Assembly (NCBI GenBank): GCA_002189035.1
Contig: NEEC01000206.1
Coordinates: 1 to 52,253, forward strand
DNA: 52,253 nt
Direction of reading: 5' to 3'
From: Utricularia gibba
Taxonomy: Eukaryota; Streptophyta; Magnoliopsida; Lamiales; Lentibulariaceae
The translations under genes were made by a program, and so were the position numbers. The notes under the pieces were generated by a model, which did not search any database, was not told the DNA's origin, and saw nothing but the letters and a program-made list of their open reading frames with translations. Of this stretch, positions 37,410-51,019 are shown piece after piece; position 1 is the stretch's first letter, and every line of letters begins with the position of its first letter.

Positions 37410-40400
37410 GAGCTCTGATATATTGTCGGACGACGAAGCTTCAAAACGGAAGATGACCGCCTGGAATGAGCTTCGAAACGGTGTGTCGTGCGCAACGTGG
37501 CTCATCACGGTTTCAAGATATCGAAAAATACGGAATGGTGCACGAGGCCTGCATCAGGTGTGGGTTGGAACACACCGTGGCATTGTAAGGGATCGCCTCA
37601 AAAACGAAAATTTCACACCTTCCAATGAAATGCATATGTTTTGAAGCGAGAAAATCCATTCGCGTCGAATCGGAAGTCCGAGTCGCATCATCGCGAACGT
37701 CGTGGCCACTTTGTGGCACAATTGAAGGCTAATATAAGGCAATAATTCGAGCTCTGATATATTGTCGGACGACGAAGCTTCAAAAACGGAAGATGACCGC
37801 CCGGAATGAGCTTCGAAACGGTGTGTCGTGCGCAACGTGGCTCATCACGGTTTTCAAGATATCGACAAAATACGGAATGGTGCACGAGGCCTGCATCAGG
37901 TGTGGGTTGGAACACAACCGTGGCATTGTAAGGGATCGCCTCAAAAACAAAAATTTCACACCTTCCAATGAAATGCATATGTTTTGAAAGCGAGAAATCC
38001 AATTCGCGTCGAATCGGAAGTCCGAGGTCGCATCATCGCGAACGTCGTGGCCACTTTGTGGCACAATTGAAGGCTAATATAAGGCAATAATTCGAGCTCT
38101 GATATCGTCGGACGACGAAGCTTCAAAAACGGAAGATGACCGCCTGGAATGAGCTTCGAAACGGTGTGTCGTGTGCAACAAGGCTCATCACGGTTTTCAA
38201 GATATCAAAATACGGAATGGTGCACGAGGCCTTCATCAGGTGTGGGTTGGAACAACCGTGGCATTGTAAGGGTTCGCCTCTAAAAAAAATTTCATACCTT
38301 CCAATGAAATCCATATGTCTTGAAGCGAGAAAACCATTCGCGTCGAATCGGAAGTCCGAGGTCGCATCATCGCGAACGTCGTGGCCACTTTGTGGCACAA
38401 TTGAAGGCTAATATAAGGCAATAATTCGAGCTCTGATATATTGTCGAACGACGAAGCTTCAAAACGGAAGATGACCGCCCTGGAATGAGCTTCGAAACGG
38501 TGTGTCGTGCAAACGTGGCTCATCACGGTTTTCAAGATATCGACAAAATACGGAATGGTGCACGAGGCCTGCATCAGGTGTGGGTTGGAACACACCGTGG
38601 CATTGTAAGGGATCGCCTCAAAACGAAAATTCACACCTTCCAATGAAATGCATATGTTTTGAAAGCGAGAAATCCATTCGCGTCGAATCGGAAGTCCCGA
38701 GTCGCATCATCGCGAACGTCGTGGCCACTTTGTGGCACAATTGAAGGCTAATATAAGGCAATAATTCGAGCTCTGATACATCGTCGAACGACAAAGCTTC
38801 AAAACGGAAGATGACCGCCTCGGAATGAGCTTCGAAACGGTGTGTCGTGCGCAACGCGGCTCATCACGGTTTTAAGATATCGACAAAATACGGAATGGTG
38901 CACGAGGCCTGCATCAGGTGTGGGTTGGAACAAACCGTGGCATTGTAAGGGATCGCCTCAAAACAAAATTTCACACCTTCCAATGAAATGCATATGTTTT
39001 GAAGCGAGAAATCACATTCGCGTCGAATCGGAAGCCCCGAGTCGCATCATCGCGAACGTCGTGGCCACTTTGTGGCACAATTGAAGGCTAATATAAGGCA
39101 ATAATTCGAGCTCTGATACATCGTCGGACGACGAAGCTTCAAAACGGAAGATGACCGCTCTGGAATGAGCTTCGAAACGGTGTGTCGTGTGCAACAAGGC
39201 TCATCACGGTTTTTCAAGATATCAAAAATACGGAATGGTGCACGAGGCCTTCATCAGGTGTGGGTTGGAACACACCCGTGGCATTGTAAGGGATCGCCAA
39301 AAAAATTTCACACCTTCCAATGAAATGCATATGTTTTGAAGCGAGAAATCACATTCGCGTCGAATCGGAAGCCCCGAGTCGCATCATCGCGAACGTCGTG
39401 GCCACTTTGTGGCACAATTGAAGGGTAATATAAGGCAATAATTCGAGCTCTGATATCGTCGGACGACGAAGCTTCAAAAACGGAAGATGACCGCCTGGAA
39501 TGAGCTTCGAAACGGTGTGTCGTGCGCAACGTGGCTCATCACGGTTTCAAGATATCGAGAAAATACGGAATGGTGCACGAGGCCTTCATCAGGTGTGGGT
39601 TGGAACACAACCGTGGCATTGTAAGGGATCGCCTAAAACGAAAAATTTCACACCTTCCAATGAAATGCATATGTTTTGCAAGCGAGAAATCACATTTGCG
39701 TCGAATCGGAAGCCCGAGTCGCATCATCGCGAACGTCGTGGCCACTTTGTGGCACAATTGAAGGGTAATATAAGGCAATAATTCGAGCTCTGATATATTG
39801 TCGGACGACGAAGCTTCAAAAACGGAAGATGACCGCCCTGGAATGAGCTTCGAAACGGTGTGTCGTGCGCAACGTGGCTCATCACGGTTTCAAGATATCG
39901 AGAAAATACGGAATGGTGCACGAGGCCTTCATCAGGTGTGGGTTGGAACACAACCGTGGCATTGTAAGGGATCGCCTCAAAAAAAATTTTCACACCTTCC
40001 AATGAAATGCATATGTTTTGCAAGCGAGAAATCCATTCGCGTCGAATCGGAAGCCCCGAGTCGCATCATCGCGAACGTCGTGGCCACTTTGTGGCACAAT
40101 TGAAGGCTAATATAAGGCAATAATTCGAGCTCTGATACATTGTCGAACGACGAAGCTTCAAAACGGAAGATGACCGCTCGGAATGAGCTTCGAAACGGTG
40201 TGTCGTGCGCAACGTGGCTCATCACGGTTTTCAAGATATCGATAAAATACGGAATGGTGCACGAGGCCTGCATCAGGTGTGGGTTGGAACACACCGTGGC
40301 ATTGTAAGGGATCGCCTCTAAAACGAAAATTTCACACCTTCCAATGAAATCATATGTTTTTGAAGCGAGAAATCCATTTGCGTCGAATCGGAAGCCCGTC

Positions 40401-40464
40401 GCATCATCGCGAACGTCGTGGCCACTTTGTGGCACAATTGAAGGCTAATATAAGGCAATAATTC

Positions 40465-41482
40465 GAGCTCTGATACATCGTCGGACGACGAAGCTTCAAA
40501 AACGGAAGATGACCGCCTCGGAATGAGCTTCGAAACGGTGTGTCGTGCGCAAAGGCTCATCACGGTTTTCAAGATATCGACAAAATACGGAATGGTGCAC
40601 GAGGCCTGCATCAGGTGTGGGTTGGAACACACCGTGGCATTGTAAGGGATCGCCTCAAAAAACGAAAATTTCACACTTCCAATGAAATCCATATGTCTTG
40701 AAAGCGAGAAATCCATTCGCGTCGAATCGGAAGTCCAGGTCGCATCATCGCGAACGTCGTGGCCACTTTGTGGCACAATTGAAGGGTAATATAAGGCAAT
40801 AATTCGAGCTCTGATATTGTCGGACGACGAAGCTTCAAACGGAAGATGACCGCCTGAATGAGCTTCGAAACGGTGTGTCGTGTAACGTGGCTCATCACGG
40901 TTTCAAGATATCGACAAAATACGGAATGGTGCACGAGGCCTGCATCAGGTGTGGGTTGGAACACACCGTGGCATTGTAAGGGATCGCCTCTAAAACGAAA
41001 ATTTCACACCTTCCAATGAAATCCATATGTTTTGAAAGCGAGAAATCCCATTCGCGTCGAATCGGAAGTCCCAGTCGCATCATCGCGAACGTCGTGGCCA
41101 CTTTGTGGCACAATTGAAGGCTAATATAAGGCAATAATTCGAGCTCTGATACATCGTCGAACGACGAAGCTTCAAAACGGAAGATGACCGCCTCGGAATG
41201 AGCTTCGAAACGGTGTGTCGTGCGCAACGTGGCTCATCACGGTTTTAAGATATCGACAAAATACGGAATGGTGCACGAGGCCTGCATCAGGTGTGGGTTG
41301 GAACACACCCGTGGCATTGTAAGGGTCGCCTCTAAAACGAAAATTTCACACCTTCCAATGAAATCCATATGTTTGAAAGCGAGAAATCCCATTCGCGTCG
41401 AATCGGAAGTCCGAGGTCGCATCATCGCGAACGTCGTGGCCACTTTGTGGCACAATTGAAGGCTAATATAAGGCAATAATTC
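40465..41482 (+). repeat. X-Y-X satellite trio
   Basis: There are three units in 1018 bp. The first has CCTCGG and CCATATGTCTTGAAAGCG (X-like, GTCGGACGACGAAGC). The second has GTGTAACGTGG, CCATATGTTTTGAAAGCG and AGTCCCAGTC (Y). The third has GTCGAACGACGAAGC, TTTTAAGATATCGACA and AGTCCGAGG (X). This is the same alternation as at 2284-4329, about 38 kb away. Confidence 0.6.
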
Positions 41483-43871
41483 GAGCTCTGATATATTGTC
41501 GGACGACGAAGCTTCAAAACGGAAGATGACCGCCCTGGAATGAGCTTCGAAACGGTGTGTCGTGCGCAACGTGGCTCATCACGGTTTCAAGATATCGAAA
41601 AATACGGAATGGTGCACGAGGCCTGCATCAGGTGTGGGTTGGAACACAACCGTGGCATTGTAAGGGATCGCCTCAAAACGAAAAATTTCACACCTTCCAA
41701 TGAAATGCATGTGTTTTGCAAGCGAGAAATCACATTTGCGTCGAATTGGAAGCCCCGAGTCGCATCATCGCGAACGTCGTGGCCACTTTGTGGCACAATT
41801 GAAGGGTAATATAAGGCAATAATTCGAGCTCTGATATATTGTCGGACGACGAAGCTTCAAAAACGGAAGATGACCGCTCTGGAATGAGCTTCGAAACGGT
41901 GTGTCGTGTGCAACGTGGCTCATCACGGTTTTCAAGATATCGACAAAATACGGAATGGTGCACGAGGCCTTCATCAGGTGTGGGTTGGAACACACACGTG
42001 GCATTGTAAGGGATCGCCTCTAAAACGAAAATTTCACACCTTCCAATGAAATGCATATGTTTTGAAGCGAGAAATCCATTTGCGTCGAATCGGAAGTCCC
42101 GTCGCATCATCGCGAACGTCGTGGCCACTTTGTGGCACAATTGAAGGCTAATATAAGGCAATAATTCGAGCTCTGATACATCGTCGGACGACGAAGCTTC
42201 AAAAACGGAAGATGACCGCCTGGAATGAGCTTCGAAACGGTGTGTCGTGCGCAACGTGGCTCATCACGGTTTTCAAGATATCGAAAAATACGGAATGGTG
42301 CACGAGGCCTGCATCAGGTGTGGGTTGGAACACACCGTGGCATTGTAAGGGATCGCCTCAAAAAAAAATTTCACACCTTCCAATGAAATCCATATGTCTT
42401 GAAAGCGAGAAATCCATTCGCGTCGAATCGGAAGTCCGAGGTCGCATCATCGCGAACGTCGTGGCCACTTTGTGGCACAATTGAAGGCTAATATAAGGCA
42501 ATAATTCGAGCTCTGATATTGTCGGACGACGAAGCTTCAAAACGGAAGATGACCGCCTCGAATGAGCTTCGAAACGGTGTGTCGTGAACGTGGCTCATCA
42601 CGGTTTTCAAGATATCGACAAAATACGGAATGGTGCACGAGGCCTGCATCAGGTGTGGGTTGGAACACACCGTGGCATTGTAAGGGATCCTCTAAAAACG
42701 AAAATTTCACACCTTCCAATGAAATCCATATGTTTTTGAAAGCGAGAAATCCCATTCGCGTCGAATCGGAAGTCCAGTCGCATCATCGCGAACGTCGTGG
42801 CCACTTTTGGCACAATTGAAGGCTAATATAAGGCAATAATTCGAGCTCTGATACATCGTCGAACGACAAAGCTTCAAAACGGAAGATGACCGCCTCGGAA
42901 TGAGCTTCGAAACGGTGTGTCGTGCGCAACGTGGCTCATCACGGTTTTCAAGATATCGACAAAATACGGAATGGTGCACGAGGCCTTCATCAGGTGTGGG
43001 TTGGAACACACCCGTGGCATTGTAAGGGATCGCCTCTAAAAACGAAAATTTCACACCTTCCAATGAAATCCATATGTTTGAAAGCGAGAAATCCCATTCG
43101 CGTCGAATCGGAAGTCCGAGGTCGCATCATCGCGAACGTCGTGGCCACTTTGTGGCACAATTGAAGGGTAATATAAGGCAATAATTCGAGCTCTGATATA
43201 TTGTCGGACGACGAAGCTTCAAAAAACGGAAGATGACCGCCTGGAATGAGCTTCGAAACGGTGTGTCGTGCGCAACGTGGCTCATCACGGTTTTCAAGAT
43301 ATCGAAAAAATACGGAATGGTGCACGAGGCCTGCATCAGGTGTGGGTTGGAACACAACCGTGGCATTGTAAGGGATCGCCTCTAAAAAAAATTTCACACC
43401 TTCCAATGAAATGCATATGTTTTTGAAGCGAGAAATCACATTTGCGTCGAATCGGAAGCCCCGAGTCGCATCATCGCGAACGTCGTGGCCACTTTGTGGC
43501 ACAATTGAAGGCTAATATAAGGCAATAATTCGAGCTCTGATATATTGTCGGACGACGAAGCTTCAAAACGGAAGATGACCGCCCTGGAATGAGCTTCGAA
43601 ACGGTGTGTCGTGCGCAACGTGGCTCATCACGGTTTCAAGATATCGACAAAATACGGAATGGTGCGAGGCCTGCATCAGGTGTGGGTTGGAACACAACCG
43701 TGGCATTGTAAGGGATCGCCTCTAAAACGAAAATTTCACACCTTCCAATGAAATGCATATGTTTTTGAAGCGAGAAATCACATTCGCGTCGAATCGGAAG
43801 TCCCGTCGCATCATCGCGAACGTCGTGGCCACTTTGTGGCACAATTGAAGGCTAATATAAGGCAATAATTC

Positions 43872-44880
43872 GAGCTCTGATACATCGTCGGACGACGAAG
43901 CTTCAAAACGGAAGATGACCGCCTCGGAATGAGCTTCGAAACGGTGTGTCGTGCGCAACGTGGCTCATCACGGTTTTAAGATATCGACAAAATACGGAAT
44001 GGTGCACGAGGCCTTCATCAGGTGTGGGTTGGAACACACCGTGGCATTGTAAGGGATCGCCTCAAAAACAAAATTTCACACCTTCCAATGAAATCCATAT
44101 GTTTGAAAGCGAGAAATCCATTCGCGTCGAAGCCGAGGTCGCATCATCGCGAACGTCGTGGCCACTTTGTGGCACAATTGAAGGCTAATATAAGGCAATA
44201 ATTCGAGCTCTGATACATTGTCGGACGACGAAGCTTCCAAAACGGAAGATGACCGCCTCGAATGAGCTTCGAAACGGTGTGTCGTAACGTGGCTCATCAC
44301 GGTTTTCAAGATATCGACAAAATACGGAATGGTGCACGAGGCCTGCATCAGGTGTGGGTTGGAACACACCGTGGCATTGTAAGGGATCGCCTCTAAAACG
44401 AAAATTTTCACACCTTCCAATGAAATCCATATGTTTTGAAAGCGAGAAATCCATTCGCGTCGAATCGGAAGTCCCAGTCGCATCATCGCGAACGTCGTGG
44501 CCACTTTGTGGCACAATTGAAGGCTAATATAAGGCAATAATTCGAGCTCTGATACATCGTCGACGACAGCTTCAAAACGGAAGATGACCGCCTCGGAATG
44601 AGCTTCGAAACGGTGTGTCGTGCAAACGTGGCTCATCACGGTTTTCAAGATATCGAAAAATACGGAATGGTGCACGAGGCCTGCATCAGGTGTGGGTTGG
44701 AACACACCGTGGCATTGTAAGGGATCGCCTCAAAACGAAAATTTCACACCTTCCAATGAAATCCATATGTTTGAAAGCGAGAAATCCCATTCGCGTCGAA
44801 TCGGAAGTCCGAGGTCGCATCATCGCGAACGTCGTGGCCACTTTGTGGCACAATTGAAGGGTAATATAAGGCAATAATTC
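43872..44880 (+). repeat. X-Y-X satellite trio with a deletion-bearing unit
   Basis: The first unit is X-like and contains the short form CGCGTCGAAGCCGAGGTC, having lost about eight bases around 44,129. The second is Y, with CTTCCAAAACGG, GTCGTAACGTGG and AGTCCCAGTC. The third is X-like, with a shortened dyad (CATCGTCGACGACAGC). Confidence 0.6.
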
Positions 44881-47800
44881 GAGCTCTGATATATTGTCGG
44901 ACGACAAAGCTTCAAAACGGAAGATGACCCTGGAATGAGCTTCGAAACGGTGTGTCGTGCGCAACGTGGCTCATCACGGTTTTCAAGATATCGACAAAAT
45001 ACGGAATGGTGCACGAGGCCTGCATCAGGTGTGGGTTGGAACACAACCGTGGCATTGTAAGGGATCGCCTCTAAAACGAAATTTCACACCTTCCAATGAA
45101 ATGCATATGTTTTTGCAAGCGAGAAATCACATTTGCGTCGAATCGGAAGCCCCGAGTCGCATCATCGCGAACGTCGTGGCCACTTTGTGGCACAATTGAA
45201 GGGTAATATAAGGCAATAATTCGAGCTCTGATATATTGTCGGACGACGAAGCTTCAAAACGGAAGATGACCGCCCTGGAATGAGCTTCGAAACGGTGTGT
45301 CGTGCGCAACGTGGCTCATCACGGTTTCAAGATATCGAGAAAATACGGAATGGTGCACGAGGCCTTCATCAGGTGTGGGTTGGAACACAACCGTGGCATT
45401 GTAAGGGATCGCCTCTAAAACGAAAATTTCACACCTTCCAATGAAATGCATATGTTTTGAAGCGAGAAATCCATTTGCGTCGAATTGGAAGCCCCGAGTC
45501 GCATCATCGCGAACGTCGTGGCCACTTTGTGGCACAATTGAAGGGTAATATAAGGCAATAATTCGAGCTCTGATATATTGTCGGACGACGAAGCTTCAAA
45601 AAACGGAAGATGACCGCCCTGGAATGAGCTTCGAAACGGTGTGTCGTGTGCAACAAGGCTCATCACGGTTTTCAAGATATCGACAAAATACGGAATGGTG
45701 CACGAGGCCTGCATCAGGTGTGGGTTGGAACACAACCGTGGCATTGTAAGGGATCGCCTCTAAAACGAAAATTTCACACCTTCCAATGAAATCCATATGT
45801 TTTGAAAGCGAGAAATCCCATTCGCGTCGAATCGGAAGTCCCGAGTCGCATCATCGCGAACGTCGTGGCCACTTTGTGGCACAATTGAAGGCTAATATAA
45901 GGCAATAATTCGAGCTCTGATACATCGTCGAACGACGAAGCTTCAAAACGGAAGATGACCGCCTGGAATGAGCTTCGAAACGTGTGTCGTGCGAACGTGG
46001 CTCATCACGGTTTTCAAGATATCGATAAAATACGGAATGGTGCACGAGGCCTGCATCAGGTGTGGGTTGGAACACAACCGTGCATTGTAAGGGATCGCCT
46101 CAAAACAAAATTTCACACCTTCCAATGAAATGCATATGTTTTGAAGCGAGAAATCCATTCGCGTCGAATCGGAAGTCCGAGTCGCATCATCGCGAACGTC
46201 GTGGCCACTTTGTGGCACAATTGAAGGCTAATATAAGGCAATAATTCGAGCTCTGATACATCGTCGAACGACAAAAGCTTCAAAACGGAAGATGACCGCC
46301 TGGAATGAGCTTCGAAACGGTGTGTCGTGCGCAACGTGGCTCATCACGGTTTCAAGATATCGACAAAATACGGAATGGTGCACGAGGCCTTCATCAGGTG
46401 TGGGTTGGAACACACCCGTGGCATTGGGATCGCCTCTAAAACAAAATTTCACACCTTCCAATGAAATCCATATGTTTGAAAGCGAGAAATCCCATTCGCG
46501 TCGAATCGGAAGTCCGAGGTCGCATCATCGCGAACGTCGTGGCCACTTTGTGGCACAATTGAAGGCTAATATAAGGCAATAATTCGAGCTCTGATACATC
46601 GTCGACGACGAAGCTTCAAAACGGAAGATGACCGCCTGGAATGAGCTTCGAAACGGTGTGTCGTGCGCAACGTGGCTCATCACGGTTTTCAAGATATCGA
46701 CAAAAATACGGAATGGTGCACGAGGCCTGCATCAGGTGTGGGTTGGAACACACCGTGGCATTGTAAGGGATCGCCTCTAAAACGAAAATTTCACACCTTC
46801 CAATGAAATCCATATGTTTTGAAAGCGAGAAATCCCATTCGCGTCGAATCGGAAGTCCGAGGTCGCATCATCGCGAACGTCGTGGCCACTTTGTGGCACA
46901 ATTGAAGGGTAATATAAGGCAATAATTCGAGCTCTGATATATTGTCGGACGAAGCTTCCAAAACGGAAGATGACCGCCCTGAATGAGCTTCGAAACGGTG
47001 TGTCGTGCAACGTGGCTCATCACGGTTTCAAGATATCGATAAAAATACGGAATGGTGCACGAGGCCTGCATCAGGTGTGGGTTGGAACACAACCGTGGCA
47101 TTGTAAGGGATCGCCTCAAAAACAAAAATTTCACACCTTCCAATGAAATGCATATGTTTTGCAAGCGAGAAATCACATTTGCGTCGAATCGGAAGCCCCG
47201 AGTCGCATCATCGCGAACGTCGTGGCCACTTTGTGGCACAATTGAAGGCTAATATAAGGCAATAATTCGAGCTCTGATACATCGTCGGACGACGAAGCTT
47301 CAAAACGGAAGATGACCGCTCTGAATGAGCTTCGAAACGGTGTGTCGTGTGCAACACTCATCACGGTTTTCAAGATATTACAAAATACGGAATGGTGCAC
47401 GAGGCTGCATCAGGTGTGGGTTGGAACACAACCGTGGCATTGTAAGGGTTCGCCTCTAAAACAAAAATTTCACACCTTCCAATGAAATCCATATGTTTGA
47501 AGCGAGAAATCCCATTCGCGTCGAATCGGAAGTCCGAGTCGCATCATCGCGAACGTCGTGGCCACTTTGTGGCACAATTGAAGGGTAATATAAGGCAATA
47601 ATTCGAGCTCTGATATATTGTCGGACGACGAAGCTTCAAAAACGGAAGATGACCGCCCGGAATGAGCTTCGAAACGGTGTGTCGTGCGCAACGTGGCTCA
47701 TCACGGTTTCAAGATATCGAGAAAATACGGAATGGTGCACGAGGCCTTCATCAGGTGTGGGTTGGAACACAACCGTGGCATTGTAAGGGATCGCCTCTAA

Positions 47801-48291
47801 AACGAAAATTTCACACCTTCCAATGAAATGCATATGTTTTGAAGCGAGAAATCACATTTGCGTCGAATTGGAAGCCCCGAGTCGCATCATCGCGAACGTC
47901 GTGGCCACTTTGTGGCACAATTGAAGGGTAATATAAGGCAATAATTCGAGCTCTGATATATTGTCGGACGACGAAGCTTCAAAAACGGAAGATGACCGCC
48001 CGGAATGAGCTTCGAAACGGTGTGTCGTGCGCAACGTGGCTCATCACGGTTTCAAGATATCGACAAAATACGGAATGGTGCACGAGGCCTGCATCAGGTG
48101 TGGGTTGGAACACAACCGTGGCATTGTAAGGGATCGCCTCAAAAACAAAAATTTCACACCTTCCAATGAAATGCATATGTTTTGAAAGCGAGAAATCCAA
48201 TTCGCGTCGAATCGGAAGTCCGAGGTCGCATCATCGCGAACGTCGTGGCCACTTTGTGGCACAATTGAAGGGTAATATAAGGCAATAATTC

Positions 48292-48979
48292 GAGCTCTGA
48301 TACATCGTCGGACGACGAAGCTTCAAAAACGGAAGATGACCGCTCTGGAATGAGCTTCGAAACGGTGTGTCGTGTGCAACAAGGCTCATCACGGTTTTCA
48401 AGATATTTACAAAATACGGAATGGTGCACGAGGCCTGCATCAGGTGTGGGTTGGAACACAACCGTGGCATTGTAAGGGATCGCCTCTAAACAAAAATTTC
48501 ATACCTTCCAATGAAATCCATATGTCTTGAATGCGAGAAATCCCATTCGCGTCGAATCGGAAGTCCGAGGTCGCATCATCGCGAACGTCGTGGCCACTTT
48601 GTGGCACAATTGAAGGCTAATATAAGGCAATAATTCGAGCTCTGATATATTGTCGAACGACAAAGCTTGCAAAACGGAAGATGACCGCCTCGGAATGAGC
48701 TTCGAAACGGTGTGTCGTGCGAAACGTGGCTCATCACGGTTTTCAAGATATCGATAAAATACGGAATGGTGCACGAGGCCTGCATCAGGTGTGGGTTGGA
48801 ACACACCGTGGCATTGTAAGGGATCGCCTCTAAAAACAAAATTTCACACCTTCCAATGAAATGCATATGTTTTGCAAGCGAGAAATCACATTTGCGTCGA
48901 ATCGGAAGCCCGAGTCGCATCATCGCGACGTCGTGGCCACTTTGTGGCACAATTGAAGGCTAATATAAGGCAATAATTC
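48292..48979 (+). repeat. W-V satellite pair
   Basis: The W unit has GCTCTGG, GTGTGCAACAAGG, GATATTTACA, TTTCATACC and CCATATGTCTTGAATGCG. The V unit has ATATTGTCGAACGACAAAGC, GCGAAACGTGG, ATCGATAAA and CACCGTGG, plus the shortened core CGCGACGTCG. The pair matches those at about 4676 and 14905. Confidence 0.65.
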
Positions 48980-50338
48980 GAGCTCTGATACATCGTCGGA
49001 CGACGAAGCTTCAAAACGGAAGATGACCGCCTGGAATGAGCTTCGAAACGGTGTGTCGTGCGCAACGTGGCTCATCACGGTTTCAAGATATCGACAAAAT
49101 ACGGAATGGTGCACGAGGCCTGCATCAGGTGTGGGTTGGAACACAACCGTGGCATTGTAAGGGATCGCCTCAAAAACGAAAATTTCACACCTTCCAATGA
49201 AATCCATATGTCTTGAAAGCGAGAAATCCATTCGCGTCGAATCGGAAGTCCGAGGTCGCATCATCGCGAACGTCGTGGCCACTTTGTGGCACAATTGAAG
49301 GGTAATATAAGGCAATAATTCGAGCTCTGATACATATCCGACCTTCCAAAACGGAAGATGACTGCCTCAAATGAGCTTCGAAACGGTGTGTCGTGCGGAA
49401 CGTGGCTCATCACGGTTTTCAAGATATCGACAAAATACGGAATGGTGCACGAGGCCTGCATCAGGTGTGGGTTGGAACACAACCGTGGCATTGTAAGGGA
49501 TCGCCTCTAAAACGAAAATTTCACACCTTCCAATGAAATCATATGTTTTTGAAAGCGAGAAATCCCATTCGCGTCGAATCGGAAGTCCCGAGTCGCATCA
49601 TCGCGAACGTCGTGGCCACTTTGTGGCACAATTGAAGGCTAATATAAGGCAATAATTCGAGCTCTGATACATCGTCGGACGACGAAGCTTCAAAACGGAA
49701 GATGACCGCCTCGGAATGAGCTTCGAAACGGTGTGTCGTGCGAAACGTGGCTCATCACGGTTTTCAAGATATCGACAAAATACGGAATGGTGCACGAGGC
49801 CTGCATCAGGTGTGGGTTGGAACACACCGTGGCATTGTAAGGGATCGCCTCAAAACGAAAATTTCACACCTTCCAATGAAATGCATATGTTTTGAAGCGA
49901 GAAATCCATTCGCGTCGAATCGGAAGTCCGAGTCGCATCATCGCGAACGTCGTGGCCACTTTGGGCACAATTGAAGGCTAATATAAGGCAATAATTCGAG
50001 CTCTGATACATCGTCGAACGACAAAGCTTCAAACGGAAGATGACCGCCTCGAAATGAGCTTCGAAAACGGTGTGTCGTGCGCAACGCGGCTCATCACGGT
50101 TTTCAAGATATCGACAAAATACGGAATGGTGCACGGGCCTTCATCAGGTGTGGGTTGGAACACACCCGTGGCATTGTAAGGGATCGCCTCTAAACGAAAA
50201 TTTCACACCTTCCAATGAAATGCATATGTTTTGCAAGCGAGAAATCACATTTCGTCGAATTGGAAGCCCGAGTCGCATCATCGCGAACGTCGTGGCCACT
50301 TTGTGGCACAATTGAAGGCTAATATAAGGCAATAATTC

Positions 50339-51019
50339 GAGCTCTGATACATCGTCGGACGACGAAGCTTCAAAAACGGAAGATGACCGCCTGGAATGAG
50401 CTTCGAAACGGTGTGTCGTGTGCAACAAGGCTCATCACGGTTTTCAAGATATTTACAAAATACGGAATGGTGCACGAGGCCTGCATCAGGTGTGGGTTGG
50501 AACACAACGTGGCATTGTAAGGGTTCGCCTCTAAAACAAAAATTTCATACCTTCCAATGAAATCCATATGTCTTGAATGCGAGAAAACCCATTCGCGTCG
50601 AATCGGAAGTCCGAGGTCGCATCATCGCGAACGTCGTGGCCACTTTGTGGCACAATTGAAGGCTAATAAGGCAATAATTCGAGCTCTGATATATTGTCGA
50701 ACGACAAAGCTTCAAAACGGAAGATGACCGCCTCGGAATGAGCTTCGAAACGGTGTGTCGTGCGAAACGTGGCTCATCACGGTTTTCAAGATATCGATAA
50801 AATACGGAATGGTGCACGAGGCCTGCATCAGGTGTGGGTTGGAACACACCGTGCATTGTAAGGGATCGCCTCAAAAAAAAAATTTCACACCTTCCAATGA
50901 AATGCATATGTTTTGCAAGCGAGAAATCACATTTGCGTCGAATCGGAAGCCCGAGTCGCATCATCGCGAACGTCGTGGCCACTTTGGCACAATTGAAGGC
51001 TAATATAAGGCAATAATTC
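50339..51019 (+). repeat. W-V satellite pair
   Basis: The W unit has GTGTGCAACAAGG, GATATTTACA, GGTTCGCCTC, TTTCATACC and GAATGCGAGAAAACCC, with a shortened GGCTAATAAGG. The V unit has GTCGAACGACAAAGC, GCGAAACGTGG, ATCGATAAA and CACCGTGCATTG. A third W unit follows at 51020. Confidence 0.65.
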
